Shown piece by piece: positions 34,571-43,769 of a stretch of DNA of 64,000 bases. The notes under the pieces are model-generated. The model did not search any database, had not been told where the DNA came from, and saw nothing but the letters and a program-made list of their open reading frames with translations. A program made the translations under genes and the position numbers. How positions within the stretch are numbered: position 1 is the first letter of the stretch; every line of letters begins with the position of its first letter. This DNA is from Terrirubrum flagellatum (lineage in GTDB: Bacteria; Pseudomonadota; Alphaproteobacteria; Rhizobiales; Beijerinckiaceae), in the NCBI RefSeq assembly GCF_022059845.1, contig NZ_CP091851.1, positions 2,480,001 to 2,544,000 on the forward strand, written 5' to 3'.

Positions 34571-35478
34571 CCACTAAAGTACTTCAGATCGGGTTTATAG
34601 GCCTCGGCGCTATGGGTTGGCCGATGGCCAGCCGCCTCATCTCAGCAGGGCACAACTTAACGGCCTACGACGCCGCGCCTGGACGCTCGCAAAGCTTCGC
34701 GTCGGAAGTTGGCGGCCATGCAGCAATTTCCGCGGCAGAGGTAGCGAAAAGCTCGGACTTTATAGTCACTATGCTTCCAACGAGCGCGCACGTCGCAAGC
34801 GTGCTCGGAGGTGAAAACGGCCTTCTATCCGCTTGTCGGCCGAAGACGCTGATCATCGAGATGAGCTCGGGCGCGCCCGCTTCAACCAAAGAATTCGGCG
34901 AACGCGTGCTCTCATTCGATTGCAGACTGATCGACGCGCCTGTTTCCGGTGGCGTGCCTCGTGCGCGCACCGGCGAACTGTCCATCATGGTTGGCGGAGA
35001 TGATGATGATATTGCGCGCGCCGAATCTTTGCTGGCCCATCTCGGAACGTCAATTCTTCGAACTGGAGCGCTCGGCACCGCGCACGCCATGAAAGCGCTG
35101 AATAATCTCGTCTCGGCGGCGACGTTCCTGGCGACCGTCGAAGCGCTCTGCATCGGAAAGAAAGCCGGCCTCAATCCTTCCCGGATGGTCGACATTCTCA
35201 ACGTCTCAACGGGCATGAGCAACTCTTCACAAAAGAAGATGCATCAATTCGTTCTGTCCGGGAACTACAATTCCGGATTTGGGCTGGATCTGATGGTGAA
35301 AGATCTGGCGACGGCCATCGGGTTGGCGCGCGATGTTGACGCCACGGCGCCACTATCCGCTCTTTGTCGGGATATCTGGCAGGAAGCCGCGGCATTTCTC
35401 GGGCCCGGCAAAGATCACACGGCTCTCGCAAGGCTCGTGGAGCGCACCGCCTCTACATCTCTCCTGCCACAAAATTAG
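34567..35478 (+). CDS. 3-hydroxyisobutyrate dehydrogenase-family oxidoreductase
   Basis: About 303 residues from the ATG at 34567, coupled to the previous gene. The Rossmann motif is GFIGLGAMGWPMASRL, the substrate-binding sequence is DAPVSGGVPRARTGELSIM, and the catalytic Lys lies in HAMKALNNLVSA. Members oxidise beta-hydroxyacids such as 3-hydroxyisobutyrate, tartronate semialdehyde or related compounds with NAD(P). The exact substrate cannot be read off. Confidence 0.9.
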   Translation: MTTKVLQIGFIGLGAMGWPMASRLISAGHNLTAYDAAPGRSQSFASEVGGHAAISAAEVAKSSDFIVTMLPTSAHVASVLGGENGLLSACRPKTLIIEMSSGAPASTKEFGERVLSFDCRLIDAPVSGGVPRARTGELSIMVGGDDDDIARAESLLAHLGTSILRTGALGTAHAMKALNNLVSAATFLATVEALCIGKKAGLNPSRMVDILNVSTGMSNSSQKKMHQFVLSGNYNSGFGLDLMVKDLATAIGLARDVDATAPLSALCRDIWQEAAAFLGPGKDHTALARLVERTASTSLLPQN

Positions 35479-35889
35479 CCTATAGACGTGATCGCAAGCC
35501 CGCGTCGAGACGAACGGCGGCTTTCGGGTTTCATTTCAGCGTACATACGTCCGGATTGGGTCAACTCGCGACGACTTGGAGTCTGACCGCACTCGCAATT
35601 TTATTCGCAGCATTTGCGAGCCAATCGAATTGCGCCTGTTCTGAATCTGACGCGAAGCTCGCCTTGCTGCATCGAGAAGCCGGATATACGTCAGCAGTTG
35701 TGACCTTGAACCTGAGCCTGCCAAACCTGTTGCAATCGGGCGGGGTCCATATACATCCACACATGCATGCCGGTTCACAGTTCAACGATTGTGAAGAGCA
35801 GCGAAGGAGTTCGAACACGGCGTTTTCGCGCTTCTAAGATGAGGAATTCTGCGCTCTGCCCAGACCGTCTCGCTTGGGATTACCGCACC
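35479..35889. other. Convergent intergenic region, no gene
   Basis: A 411-bp region between the convergent dehydrogenase and aldo/keto reductase genes. No gene, RNA or convincing terminator hairpin was seen. Confidence 0.45.
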
Positions 35890-36876
35890 TCAATCATGCC
35901 CGGAAATCGCATGCGGCCCATAGGGCTCTTCGAGCGCAGCGATTTCGGCCGCAGAGAGGTCGAGCTCGGTCGCTTGGATGGCATCCTCAAGCTGACCAAG
36001 CTTGGTTGCCCCGACAATCGGGGCGGTGATGCCGGGCTTGTGAAGTAGCCAAGCAAGCGCCACCCGGCCTGGCGGCTGCTCGCGGGTCTGGGCGAGCGCG
36101 CAAAGCCGTTCAACGACGCGGCGGTCCGCGGCCTCGCTCCGATCGTAAAAGCCCCTGCCGATTTCATCCCCCTTTTCGCGGGCTGTCGGGGTATCGCTTT
36201 GCCATGGACGGGTAAGACGCCCGCGTGCCAGCGGCGACCACGGAATGACGCCAATTCCCTCTTCCCGGCACAAGGGAAGCATTTCACGCTCTTCCTCACG
36301 GTAGAGAAGGTTGAGGTGATCCTGCATCGACACGAATTGCGCCCAGCCATACATACGTTGGAGGCTCAGCGCCTTCATGAACTGCCAAGCGAACATCGAC
36401 GAAGCTCCAATGTACCTCGCCTTTCCCGCGGGCACGACGTCATGCAGCGCTTCGAGGGTCTCTTCGATCGGCGTTGCGTAATCCCAGCGGTGAATTTGAT
36501 ACAGATCGATATAGTCCGTCCCGAGCCGGCGCAGGCTCGCATCGATCTCGTGGAAGATCGCTTTGCGCGAAAGTCCCCGGCCGTTTGGATCGCTTCGCAT
36601 CGGATTGAAGACTTTTGTCGCGATGACGGCGCTTTCCCGGGTCGTATACTTACGTATCGCGCGGCCCAATACCTCTTCGCTTGCACCCTCGGAATAGGCG
36701 TTAGCGGTGTCAAAGAAGTTGATGCCGGCCTCGATGGCCCGGCGGAAGAACGGCGCGCTTTGATCCTCGTTTAAAACCCAGTTGTGGCTACCCTTCGACG
36801 GGTCCGCGTAACTCATGCAGCCAAGCGCGATACGGGAGACTTTGAGGCCGGTTTTGCCTAGGTTGCGGTACTGCAT
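35890..36876 (-). CDS. Aldo/keto reductase
   Basis: A 328-residue TIM-barrel NADPH reductase. The catalytic tetrad is visible: D56 and Y61 in FFDTANAYS, K88 in VIATKVF and the His of DLYQIHRWD. The cofactor-binding C terminus has TAPIVGATKLGQLEDAI. It resembles the YajO/tas-type branch. It is the last gene of the minus-strand operon beginning at 42880 and lies 6 bp after the CoA-transferase gene. Confidence 0.9.
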   Translation of the reverse strand: MQYRNLGKTGLKVSRIALGCMSYADPSKGSHNWVLNEDQSAPFFRRAIEAGINFFDTANAYSEGASEEVLGRAIRKYTTRESAVIATKVFNPMRSDPNGRGLSRKAIFHEIDASLRRLGTDYIDLYQIHRWDYATPIEETLEALHDVVPAGKARYIGASSMFAWQFMKALSLQRMYGWAQFVSMQDHLNLLYREEEREMLPLCREEGIGVIPWSPLARGRLTRPWQSDTPTAREKGDEIGRGFYDRSEAADRRVVERLCALAQTREQPPGRVALAWLLHKPGITAPIVGATKLGQLEDAIQATELDLSAAEIAALEEPYGPHAISGHD

Positions 36877-36882
36877 GATCCC

Positions 36883-38412
36883 TCAACGAAACAGTTCGGC
36901 ACGCATCAGTGCTGGCTGGCGGGGAATGCGGGGCGCGAACCCCATCCGGTCCAGGATATCGGTCTGGATGTTCACTCCCGGCGCGACTTCCTCGAGCACA
37001 ACGCCATCGTCGGTGAGACGAAAGACAGCGCGCTCGGTTACAAACAGCGCCTCGTGGCCAAGCTTGAGCGCCTGTTTTCCCGAATAGGTGACCTGTTCGA
37101 CCTTGGCGACAAGCTTGCGAACAGCACCTTGCCGAACGATCCGGAGCCGCCCGTCCCCGATTTCGATCTGCCCACCTTTGGCGTCAAACGTTCCGCAGAA
37201 GATGACGCGCTTGGCATTTTGCGCGATGTCCATGAAGCCACCCGGCCCTACGGTGAGCCCGCCAAGCTTCGAGACATTCACGTCGCCGTTCTGATCAAGC
37301 TCGCCAAAGCCGAGAAACGCCGTGTCGAGCCCACCTCCCGAATAGAAATCAAACTGGGAGGGACCATCGATCATCGCCGAAGGGCTGCGCGCAAAGCCAA
37401 AAAGCATGCCCACGAGCAACGACCCGCCATAGGTTCCATGCTCGATCGTCTGATAGAACCGGCCGACCTCACCCCGCTCCGCCATCATCTTGGCGACGCC
37501 CTCGCCGATGCCAACGCCAAAATTGATGACGTCGCCTTCGCGCAGTTCGTGGTACGCGCGCTCGGCAATCAGCGAACGGATGTTGGCTGGTTCTGGCGGA
37601 TCGAGGACGATGGGCCCGCGCAATTCCCCCGAGATCAGCGGATCGTAGGGCAGCTCATAGCTCATCTGCTGCTCGGGATCGACCACAACCGCATCGACGA
37701 TTGCGCCCGGAATTCGAACGGAACGCGCCGGCAGCGAATTGAGGTCAACCGCTGTGCGCACCTGCGCGATCACGATCCCGCCGGAATTATGCGCAGCGAG
37801 CGCCGCCGCAAAAATATCGACGTTCGCCGCCTCCTGATCAAGGCTGATATTGCCGTCGGGATCACCGAATGATCCGCGTATGATCGCAACATTGATCGGA
37901 AACGATTTGTACCAAAGGAGCTCGCGGCCCCCGATCGTCACCACTTCCACAAGGTCTTCTCGCGCCGAAGCGTTCATCTTCCCGCCGAGCTGGCGCGGGT
38001 CCACGAACGTTCCAAGGCCAACGTGGGTGAAGAGCCCCGGTCGTTTGCCGGCGATCTCACGGTAGAGCTGCATGACGCAGCCGCTTGGTAGAACATAGGC
38101 CTCGATTTTTTCATCGCGCGCCATTTCTTGCATCTTTGGCGACCACACCCAGTGACCGCCGATCACGCGCTTGACCAAGCCTTCATGGGCGAAATGGTTC
38201 ATGCCCTCAGCTCTCTTGTCACCGATCCCGAGCGCGTGGACAACCGTGAGGTCGCGCGGCGCGCGGGTTGTGAGAAAGCGGCGCGAAACGGCGCGAAAGA
38301 GATGCGTCGGCTCGACGAGCCCACCGCCGCCGCCAATCAGGGCAACCGTGTCCCCATCCTTGATGAGTCCGATGGCCTGATCGGCCGACATAAATTTATT
38401 GCGCATTGCCAC
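36883..38412 (-). CDS. Two-domain CoA-transferase (propionate/acetoacetate type)
   Basis: A 509-residue protein with alpha- and beta-type CoA-transferase domains in one chain. The first has GDTVALIGGGGGLVEPTHL and GLGTFVDPRQLGGKMN. The second begins near residue 290 (IAERAYHELREGDVINFGVG), with the catalytic Glu in YQTIEHGTYGG. The family moves CoA between acyl-CoA and short-chain acids. It overlaps no gene and sits 3 bp after the MaoC gene, suggesting activation of a ring-derived acid. Confidence 0.9.
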   Translation of the reverse strand: MAMRNKFMSADQAIGLIKDGDTVALIGGGGGLVEPTHLFRAVSRRFLTTRAPRDLTVVHALGIGDKRAEGMNHFAHEGLVKRVIGGHWVWSPKMQEMARDEKIEAYVLPSGCVMQLYREIAGKRPGLFTHVGLGTFVDPRQLGGKMNASAREDLVEVVTIGGRELLWYKSFPINVAIIRGSFGDPDGNISLDQEAANVDIFAAALAAHNSGGIVIAQVRTAVDLNSLPARSVRIPGAIVDAVVVDPEQQMSYELPYDPLISGELRGPIVLDPPEPANIRSLIAERAYHELREGDVINFGVGIGEGVAKMMAERGEVGRFYQTIEHGTYGGSLLVGMLFGFARSPSAMIDGPSQFDFYSGGGLDTAFLGFGELDQNGDVNVSKLGGLTVGPGGFMDIAQNAKRVIFCGTFDAKGGQIEIGDGRLRIVRQGAVRKLVAKVEQVTYSGKQALKLGHEALFVTERAVFRLTDDGVVLEEVAPGVNIQTDILDRMGFAPRIPRQPALMRAELFR

Positions 38413-38415
38413 TGC

Positions 38416-38877
38416 TCACTCCCCACTGGAGGGTTCGGGGCGGCGGGGAACCATAAGACGATGCTCCCCTTCCTGCACAATCTCGTCGTTCTGGTTGAGC
38501 AGCTGCATGTCGATAAACAGAATCCCCATTCCGGGCATGCTCTTAGAAATCCGAGCGTCCCGGATTGTGAACTTGACCTGCAGCGTATCGCCGATCCTGA
38601 TCGGCCGTTTGAAGTTCCAGCTCCATCCCAGCGCGATGCCGTCGCGAAAGAACGCAGATTGAACTTTCAAACCGTCGGTAAGCGATAGGCCCATCAGGCC
38701 GTGGGCGATTCGCCCGCCAAATTCAGTGGTGCGCGCGTAAACCTCATCGAGATGGACCGGCGAGAAGTCTCCTGCAACCCCGGCGTAGGCCAGAATATGG
38801 CCTTCTGTTACCGTCACGCGCGGGGTGCGCTGTTCATCGCCTATTTTAATGTCGTCGAAAAAATTTCCGGGAAGCAT
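38416..38877 (-). CDS. MaoC-like (R)-hydratase
   Basis: About 153 residues from the ATG at 38877; an earlier in-frame start adds an unlikely Arg-rich leader. The hot-dog fold catalytic motif is AGDFSPVHLDEVYA (Asp and His), followed by GRIAHGLMGLSLTDGL. MaoC proteins hydrate enoyl-CoA thioesters. It directly precedes the CoA-transferase, so the two may form an acyl-CoA branch of the pathway. Confidence 0.87.
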   Translation of the reverse strand: MLPGNFFDDIKIGDEQRTPRVTVTEGHILAYAGVAGDFSPVHLDEVYARTTEFGGRIAHGLMGLSLTDGLKVQSAFFRDGIALGWSWNFKRPIRIGDTLQVKFTIRDARISKSMPGMGILFIDMQLLNQNDEIVQEGEHRLMVPRRPEPSSGE

Positions 38878-38929
38878 CAGGGCGCCTTTTGCGGGAGGGC
38901 GGATACGGAGCGAAGGTGCGAAGCTACTG

Positions 38930-39709
38930 CTAATGCAGGATCTGGCTGAGAAAACTGCGTGTACGTTCGTTCGCGGGGTTGCTGAAGAAGGCCTCCGGCG
39001 GCGCTTCTTCAACGATTTCGCCGCGATCCATGAAGATCACCCGGTCCGCGACTTGCCGCGCGAAGCCCATCTCGTGCGTAACGCAGAGCATTGTCATGCC
39101 GTCATGCGCGAGCCCAATCATGGTATCGAGCACTTCTTTGACCATTTCGGGATCAAGCGCCGATGTCGGTTCGTCAAACAGCATAATCTTGGGCGTCATG
39201 CAGAGCGCGCGAGCAATCGCGACACGCTGCTGCTGGCCGCCAGAAAGCTGCGCGGGATACTTGCCTGCTTGGTCGGGTATGCGCACGCGATTGAGAAACG
39301 TCATCGCCGTCTCTCCCGCGTCGCGACGGCTCGCCCGGCGAACCTTCATCGGCGCGAGGATGCAATTCTCAAGGATCGTTAGATGTGGGAACAGGTTGAA
39401 TTGCTGAAACACCATCCCGACTTCGGCGCGCACAGCATCAATGCTCTTCTGCCCTGCGCCCAGATCGAAGCCATCGACAACCAGTTGGCCCTCTTGATAG
39501 GGCTCGAGACTATTGATGCAGCGAATAAGCGTCGACTTTCCTGAGCCAGACGGACCGCAAATTACAATCCGCTCGCCTGCACGGACACGAAGATCAATGT
39601 TCTTGAGCGCTTGGAAACCACCGAACCACTTCTGCACCTTCGCCATCTCGATGATGAACGCAGGCTGTACTTTTTCGGAGCGCGGCGAAGAGACGCTTTG
39701 AGGGGACAT
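38930..39709 (-). CDS. Polar amino acid-type ABC ATPase, importer 1
   Basis: A 259-residue GlnQ-like ATPase: Walker [11 protein letters not shown]-loop [11 protein letters not shown], signature [15 protein letters not shown], Walker [17 protein letters not shown] and the H-loop CVTHEMGFA. The N-terminal 20 residues are an unusual extension. It works with the permeases at 40637 and 41295 and the binding protein at 39770. It closely resembles the ATPase at 47483 of importer 2. Confidence 0.92.
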   Translation of the reverse strand: MSPQSVSSPRSEKVQPAFIIEMAKVQKWFGGFQALKNIDLRVRAGERIVICGPSGSGKSTLIRCINSLEPYQEGQLVVDGFDLGAGQKSIDAVRAEVGMVFQQFNLFPHLTILENCILAPMKVRRASRRDAGETAMTFLNRVRIPDQAGKYPAQLSGGQQQRVAIARALCMTPKIMLFDEPTSALDPEMVKEVLDTMIGLAHDGMTMLCVTHEMGFARQVADRVIFMDRGEIVEEAPPEAFFSNPANERTRSFLSQILH

Positions 39710-39769
39710 TGGCGAACTCGATCGACTGAGGGCGCGGCGGACGGCAAGCGCCGCCCGCCGCGTGGAAGG

Positions 39770-40609
39770 TCACTGCACCATTGAGACGGGGAGAGCGCCT
39801 TCGCCCTCACCGGTATCGGGCATCTTTCCGAGCTCTCCGCCGATCCACTTCTTGTAGAGTGCAGGCAGCTCGCCGCTCGCGAGCTTTCGCGCAACAAACT
39901 CGCTCAGATAGGTCGCCCATTCGCGTGATTGCGGACGCACCGCAAAAGCATTGTAGGCGCGCGCGACGATGAACTTTTCCTCGTATTTTCCGGGCCCGAC
40001 AACCTGCGCGATGTTGGGGACTTGCGTTGCCGCGCCGCCAATCATGTCGACTTGTCCGGCGATCAGCGCCTGAACGGTGCCGGCATCATCATCGAAGCGC
40101 TGAATGATCGCGCCCGCAGGCGCGGCCTTGGTAATTGCAATATCTTGTGGTGTGCCGCGCGGCACACCTACACGGACACCGTTTAATTCGTTCCACCCTT
40201 TGATGTTCGCCGATGTTTTGCCGATGTAGATCGTATCGTTTGTCGTGTAGGGGCGCGAAAACAGCACGACTTTCTGCCGGTCTGCGAAAATTCCCATCAC
40301 TGCCGCGAGCACATCGACCTGTCCCGTAAGGAGCGCGGCCACACGGTTGCTGGACGTTACGGGTGTGACTTCGAGTTTGACCCCAAGGTCTTTTGCCAGC
40401 ATCTCGCCAAGTTCGATGTCGAACCCGGTGAGCTTGTTGGAAGAATCGGAGAATCCCCACGGCACTTGCGCAACCTGTGAGCCAATCTTCAATACGCCGC
40501 CCTTCTTGATTGCATCCACGGTCTGTGCAGATGCGGTCTGGATGGGAGCCGCAATGGCGCATGCCAACGCGGCAGCTGCGGCGGCAATTCGAAACTTCAT
40601 AAAACGCAT
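39770..40609 (-). CDS. Solute-binding protein, importer 1
   Basis: A 279-residue periplasmic binding protein (SBP_bac_3). It has a signal peptide (KFRIAAAAAALACAIAAPI, ending ASA-QT), GVLKIGSQVAQVPWGFSD, TGFDIELGEMLAKDLGV, the ligand-binding FSRPYTTNDTIYIGK and GVRVGVPRGTPQD. AAGGAGGAAGACAT precedes the ATG, the strongest ribosome site of the operon, as expected for a binding protein needed in excess. Its partners suggest a cyclic carboxylate ligand. Confidence 0.9.
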   Translation of the reverse strand: MRFMKFRIAAAAAALACAIAAPIQTASAQTVDAIKKGGVLKIGSQVAQVPWGFSDSSNKLTGFDIELGEMLAKDLGVKLEVTPVTSSNRVAALLTGQVDVLAAVMGIFADRQKVVLFSRPYTTNDTIYIGKTSANIKGWNELNGVRVGVPRGTPQDIAITKAAPAGAIIQRFDDDAGTVQALIAGQVDMIGGAATQVPNIAQVVGPGKYEEKFIVARAYNAFAVRPQSREWATYLSEFVARKLASGELPALYKKWIGGELGKMPDTGEGEGALPVSMVQ

Positions 40610-40636
40610 ATGTCTTCCTCCTTGGTTATGATGGTT

Positions 40637-41287
40637 TTAGGTTTTGACGGCGAAGCGACGCTCAAAACTCGCGCTGAGCCTTGAGAGCGGAAAGCAGAGG
40701 ATGAAATAGATAATTGCCGCGAGGCCGTAAGCGAGGAGCGGCTTGTAGGTCGTGCTCGCGATAATCTGGGCAGAGCGGGAGAGCTCAACGAACCCGATGA
40801 TCGCAGCGAGGGACGTTCCCTTGATGAGCTGGACAAGAAAGCCGACCGTCGGCGCCATGCACAACCGGGCGCCTTGCGGAACGACGACGTGGATCATCCG
40901 ATGCGTATAACCGAGGCCCAGCGCAATTGCGGCTTCGGTTTGTCCCTTGGGCACAGCTTGGATTCCACCGCGCCAGATTTCACCGAGGAACGCACTCGCG
41001 TGAAGGGTAAGGCCGATCGTCACCGCGACCCACGCGTTCACGCGCAGGCCAAAGACGGGCAAGCCGTAGAAGACAAGGAAGAGCTGCATAAGCAGGGGCG
41101 TTCCCTGAAAGAAGTCGATGTAAAGACCAGCGGCGCGGCGGAGTGGCGCAAGGTCGGAGGTGCGCATCAGGGCGACCGCAAGCCCGACGAGGCCGCCACC
41201 GATAAAAGCGATCAGCGATAGAACGACCGTCGACTGAATTCCGGAGAGGATCGCGAGCGCTTCGCTAACACCAAATGAGCGGATCAT
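40637..41287 (-). CDS. Polar amino acid-type ABC permease, importer 1 (a)
   Basis: A 216-residue permease with about five helices. The EAA loop reads AIALGLGYTHRMIHVVVPQG, and FQGTPLLMQLFLVFYGLP is typical of HisM/HisQ-type proteins. It forms a heterodimer with the product of 41295-41963. It is 7 bp after that gene. Confidence 0.9.
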   Translation of the reverse strand: MIRSFGVSEALAILSGIQSTVVLSLIAFIGGGLVGLAVALMRTSDLAPLRRAAGLYIDFFQGTPLLMQLFLVFYGLPVFGLRVNAWVAVTIGLTLHASAFLGEIWRGGIQAVPKGQTEAAIALGLGYTHRMIHVVVPQGARLCMAPTVGFLVQLIKGTSLAAIIGFVELSRSAQIIASTTYKPLLAYGLAAIIYFILCFPLSRLSASFERRFAVKT

Positions 41288-41294
41288 GGCGCGC

Positions 41295-41963
41295 CTACTT
41301 CACCGGATACGAGAAATAGGTGCGGTCGATCGCCTTGAAGAGAAAGGCGAATGCGATCGACATAGCAAGGTAAAGAGCGGTCGCGATGATATAAATCTCG
41401 AAACTCCGAAACGTCACCGTATCAATCGATTGCGCAATCGCCGTGAGTTCCTCCGCCGAGATTGACGACACGATGCTTGTTGTGAGCAGCGCGAGAATGA
41501 ATTGGCCGGAAAGAGCGGGATAGATGATGCGTAGCGCCGGCTTGAGTACGACGTAGCGAAATATCTGCATGCGCGCGAGGCCAAGCGCTGTGCCAGCTTC
41601 GAATTGACCACGCGGGATGGCGTCGATGCCGCCACGAATGACTTCTGCGGCAAACGCTCCGCAATTGAGACTGAGCGCGACAATCGCGGCGCTCCACGGC
41701 TGGAGGCTAAGACCGAGCGTTGGCAATCCGAAAAAGATGAAAAACGCTTGCACCAGAAAAGGCGTGTTGCGGATAAGCTCGATATAGGCTTCGGCGGCAA
41801 GCCGCAGCGGTCGCGACGAACTTTTCTTCGCAAGCGCGGTGAGAATTCCAATGACAAGGCCAATCGCAATCGCGCAGCTCGCAAGCAGGATCGTCAGTCC
41901 GCAGCCGCGCAAAAATTGCAGCCAGTAGGGAGCAAGCACGGCGAAGTCGAACTGATAGGTCAT
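41295..41963 (-). CDS. Polar amino acid-type ABC permease, importer 1 (b)
   Basis: About 222 residues from the ATG at 41963, preceded by GGGGAGAAA. The EAA loop is AGTALGLARMQIFRYVVLKP; the N-terminal helix contains FLRGCGLTILLASCAIAIGL and ELIRNTPFLVQAFFIFFGLP follows. It pairs with the permease at 40637. The matching gene in importer 2 is 49789-50457. Confidence 0.9.
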   Translation of the reverse strand: MTYQFDFAVLAPYWLQFLRGCGLTILLASCAIAIGLVIGILTALAKKSSSRPLRLAAEAYIELIRNTPFLVQAFFIFFGLPTLGLSLQPWSAAIVALSLNCGAFAAEVIRGGIDAIPRGQFEAGTALGLARMQIFRYVVLKPALRIIYPALSGQFILALLTTSIVSSISAEELTAIAQSIDTVTFRSFEIYIIATALYLAMSIAFAFLFKAIDRTYFSYPVK

Positions 41964-42010
41964 TTTCTCCCCTTCGCACCGCGGCTTGTTTCCGCCGCTT
42001 GTGCAATCCT

Positions 42011-42880
42011 CTAAGAAATCCTGAAGAAGCGTCTGTAGAGTTCGAGCTGTTGCTCGAGCATGTGAATGCCCGGATGAGTGGTCAGCCCTGCATCCCGAGC
42101 TGCCTTGAGGAGCGCGGTTTCGGCGGGTGTCATGATGATATCGGCGATGACGGAATTGCGCGGCGCTTGGCTTGGATCGAAGGGAATTGGATCGCTTGTT
42201 GCAAGGCCGAGCGGCGTAGCGTTGATCGCGATTGTCGCATCGACGATGGCGGGAGTTGCAGTTGCTTGCGCTCGGCCCGGCCACATATGTCCGAGGCGCG
42301 CCGCAAGGTCATCCATTCGCTGGTCGGCGGTGTCGGTTATATAAAGTTTCGCCGCACCGGCATTCAGGAGCGCAAAGGCGAGAGAAACGCCCGCACCGCC
42401 CGCCCCAACTAGCGCGACAGTTCTCCCGGCGACCGTGTGCCCAGCAGCAAGCAGGCCCGCGACAAATCCTTCGCCATCGAAATTTTCCGCTACCCATGAC
42501 CCGTCCGCTTCGCGTCGCAATACATTCGCTGATTGCGCTCGGGCCGCGTTAGGCTCGAGCCGGTCGACAAGGTCACAAACCGCAAATTTATGAGGCACAG
42601 TTACGAGAATCCCGTCGAGATTGGCGATTGCTTTCAGCCCCTCGACGACAGTGTTGAGATGCGCCGGCGACGCTTTGACCGGGACGAGCACCGCATCGGC
42701 CCTGTGCTCGCTAAACATCCGGTTCATCAAGCTTGGAGCCTTCACCTGCTCCACGGGATACCCGACCACCGCAAACAGGCGCGTCGCGCCGGTAGGACAC
42801 GGGATTTGGGACGCGTCGGTCTCCACGCGGTGTGTCTCCGGTTGCTCGGCCGAGCCGATCAGAAGCCCGCCGCCACGCAA
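42011..42880 (-). CDS. Divergent shikimate dehydrogenase-family protein 1
   Basis: AroE-fold protein of up to 289 residues. The catalytic Lys region is intact (LVTVPHK), and the NADP site is VALVGAGGAGVSLAFALL. Two substrate positions differ from AroE. The Ser-x-Ser that binds the shikimate carboxylate is replaced by V-K-A in VEQVKAPSLMN, and NTDG reads NFDG (ENFDGEGF), keeping the Asp. The start is uncertain: TTG at 42880 or GTG at 42826. It heads the importer 1 operon. A catabolic cyclitol-acid dehydrogenase is likelier than biosynthetic AroE. Confidence 0.82.
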   Translation of the reverse strand: MRGGGLLIGSAEQPETHRVETDASQIPCPTGATRLFAVVGYPVEQVKAPSLMNRMFSEHRADAVLVPVKASPAHLNTVVEGLKAIANLDGILVTVPHKFAVCDLVDRLEPNAARAQSANVLRREADGSWVAENFDGEGFVAGLLAAGHTVAGRTVALVGAGGAGVSLAFALLNAGAAKLYITDTADQRMDDLAARLGHMWPGRAQATATPAIVDATIAINATPLGLATSDPIPFDPSQAPRNSVIADIIMTPAETALLKAARDAGLTTHPGIHMLEQQLELYRRFFRIS

Positions 42881-42890
42881 GCTTCAAAAA

Positions 42891-42904
42891 TGGAATGCAT
42901 TCCA
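42891..42904. promoter_or_regulatory. IclR-type operator palindrome 1
   Basis: TGGAATGCATTCCA is a perfect 14-bp palindrome, close to the TGGAA...TTCCA operators known for IclR proteins. It lies 10 bp from the possible TTG start of the AroE-like gene 1, so if that start is right it would overlap its ribosome site. Confidence 0.65.
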
Positions 42905-42944
42905 ATACGGATTGTATTCCAGTCTTGTCAACGGCTGACAGCAC

Positions 42945-42958
42945 ATTCCATTTGGAAT
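42945..42958. promoter_or_regulatory. IclR-type operator palindrome 2
   Basis: ATTCCATTTGGAAT is a perfect 14-bp palindrome built from the same TGGAAT half-sites turned inside out. It is 22 bp before the IclR ATG at 42981 and its centre is 54 bp, about five helical turns, from palindrome 1. A further ATTCCA half-site lies at 42916-42921. Confidence 0.65.
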
Positions 42959-42980
42959 AGTGTCCCAGTTGGAGGCAGTG

Positions 42981-43769
42981 ATGGACCGTGCCCTCGGCAT
43001 TGTGGAATTCTTGGCGGGCCGCGCCGGCGGGGCGGCGCTGGCGGAAATCTCCGACGCGCTGGCTATTCCCCGGAGCGCGACCCACCGGTTGCTCGCTGAC
43101 CTGCGCGATGAAGGCCTTGTTCGCCAAGAATACGATGGCGGCGCTTATCGCCTGACAGCAAAGATTGTGTCGTACGGCCTTAGCTATCTCACCGCCGCCG
43201 GGGCCACGGAGCATGTGCTTCCGCTGATCGACGAGTTGGCGGAAGCGACCGGTGAGCTTGTTGTTCTCGCGGCTGTGGACGGAGACAGGCTTTTGCGCAT
43301 TGCCAAGGCTCAAGGGGCCAAGCGGGGTCTCCTCTACAATCCGGATGAAGGATCGGAGGTTTATTTGCCGGCCACCTCAAACGGCCATGCGTGGCTTTCT
43401 TGCTTAAGTGAAGAGAGAGCGCTTCAGCTGGTTGCGCGTCAGGGATTCGACCGCGACGGCTATGGGCCCAATGCGCCAAAGACGATCAAGGAGCTTGTCG
43501 CCATCCTGCGTGCCGCGCGAAAGCAGGGCTATGCGAAAATCTTCGAGACGTACGAGGCCGGCACGTCGGCGGTCGCGACGCCGATCATTCCCCCCACACG
43601 CCGTACGCCAATTGGGACGATCAGCGTCGCCGGCCCCTCCTTTCGAATGACCGACGCACAGCTGGAGCAAATCGCGCCAACTCTGATCGAGACCGCCCGG
43701 AAAGTCGCCAGCGTCGGCTCGGCGCTACCGATCTTTTTCGGCGCCATGAGCGGATCACACCATGTCTAG
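42981..43769 (+). CDS. IclR-family transcriptional regulator 1
   Basis: About 262 residues from the ATG at 42981, which follows GGAGG at ideal spacing; a GTG at 42960 would overlap the operator region. The winged helix contains LAEISDALAIPRSATHRLLA; the effector domain has IAKAQGAKRGLLYNPDEGSE and YEAGTSAVATPI. It is divergent from the importer 1 operon and probably controls it and itself. It overlaps a second IclR gene by 8 bp. Confidence 0.92.
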   Translation: MDRALGIVEFLAGRAGGAALAEISDALAIPRSATHRLLADLRDEGLVRQEYDGGAYRLTAKIVSYGLSYLTAAGATEHVLPLIDELAEATGELVVLAAVDGDRLLRIAKAQGAKRGLLYNPDEGSEVYLPATSNGHAWLSCLSEERALQLVARQGFDRDGYGPNAPKTIKELVAILRAARKQGYAKIFETYEAGTSAVATPIIPPTRRTPIGTISVAGPSFRMTDAQLEQIAPTLIETARKVASVGSALPIFFGAMSGSHHV

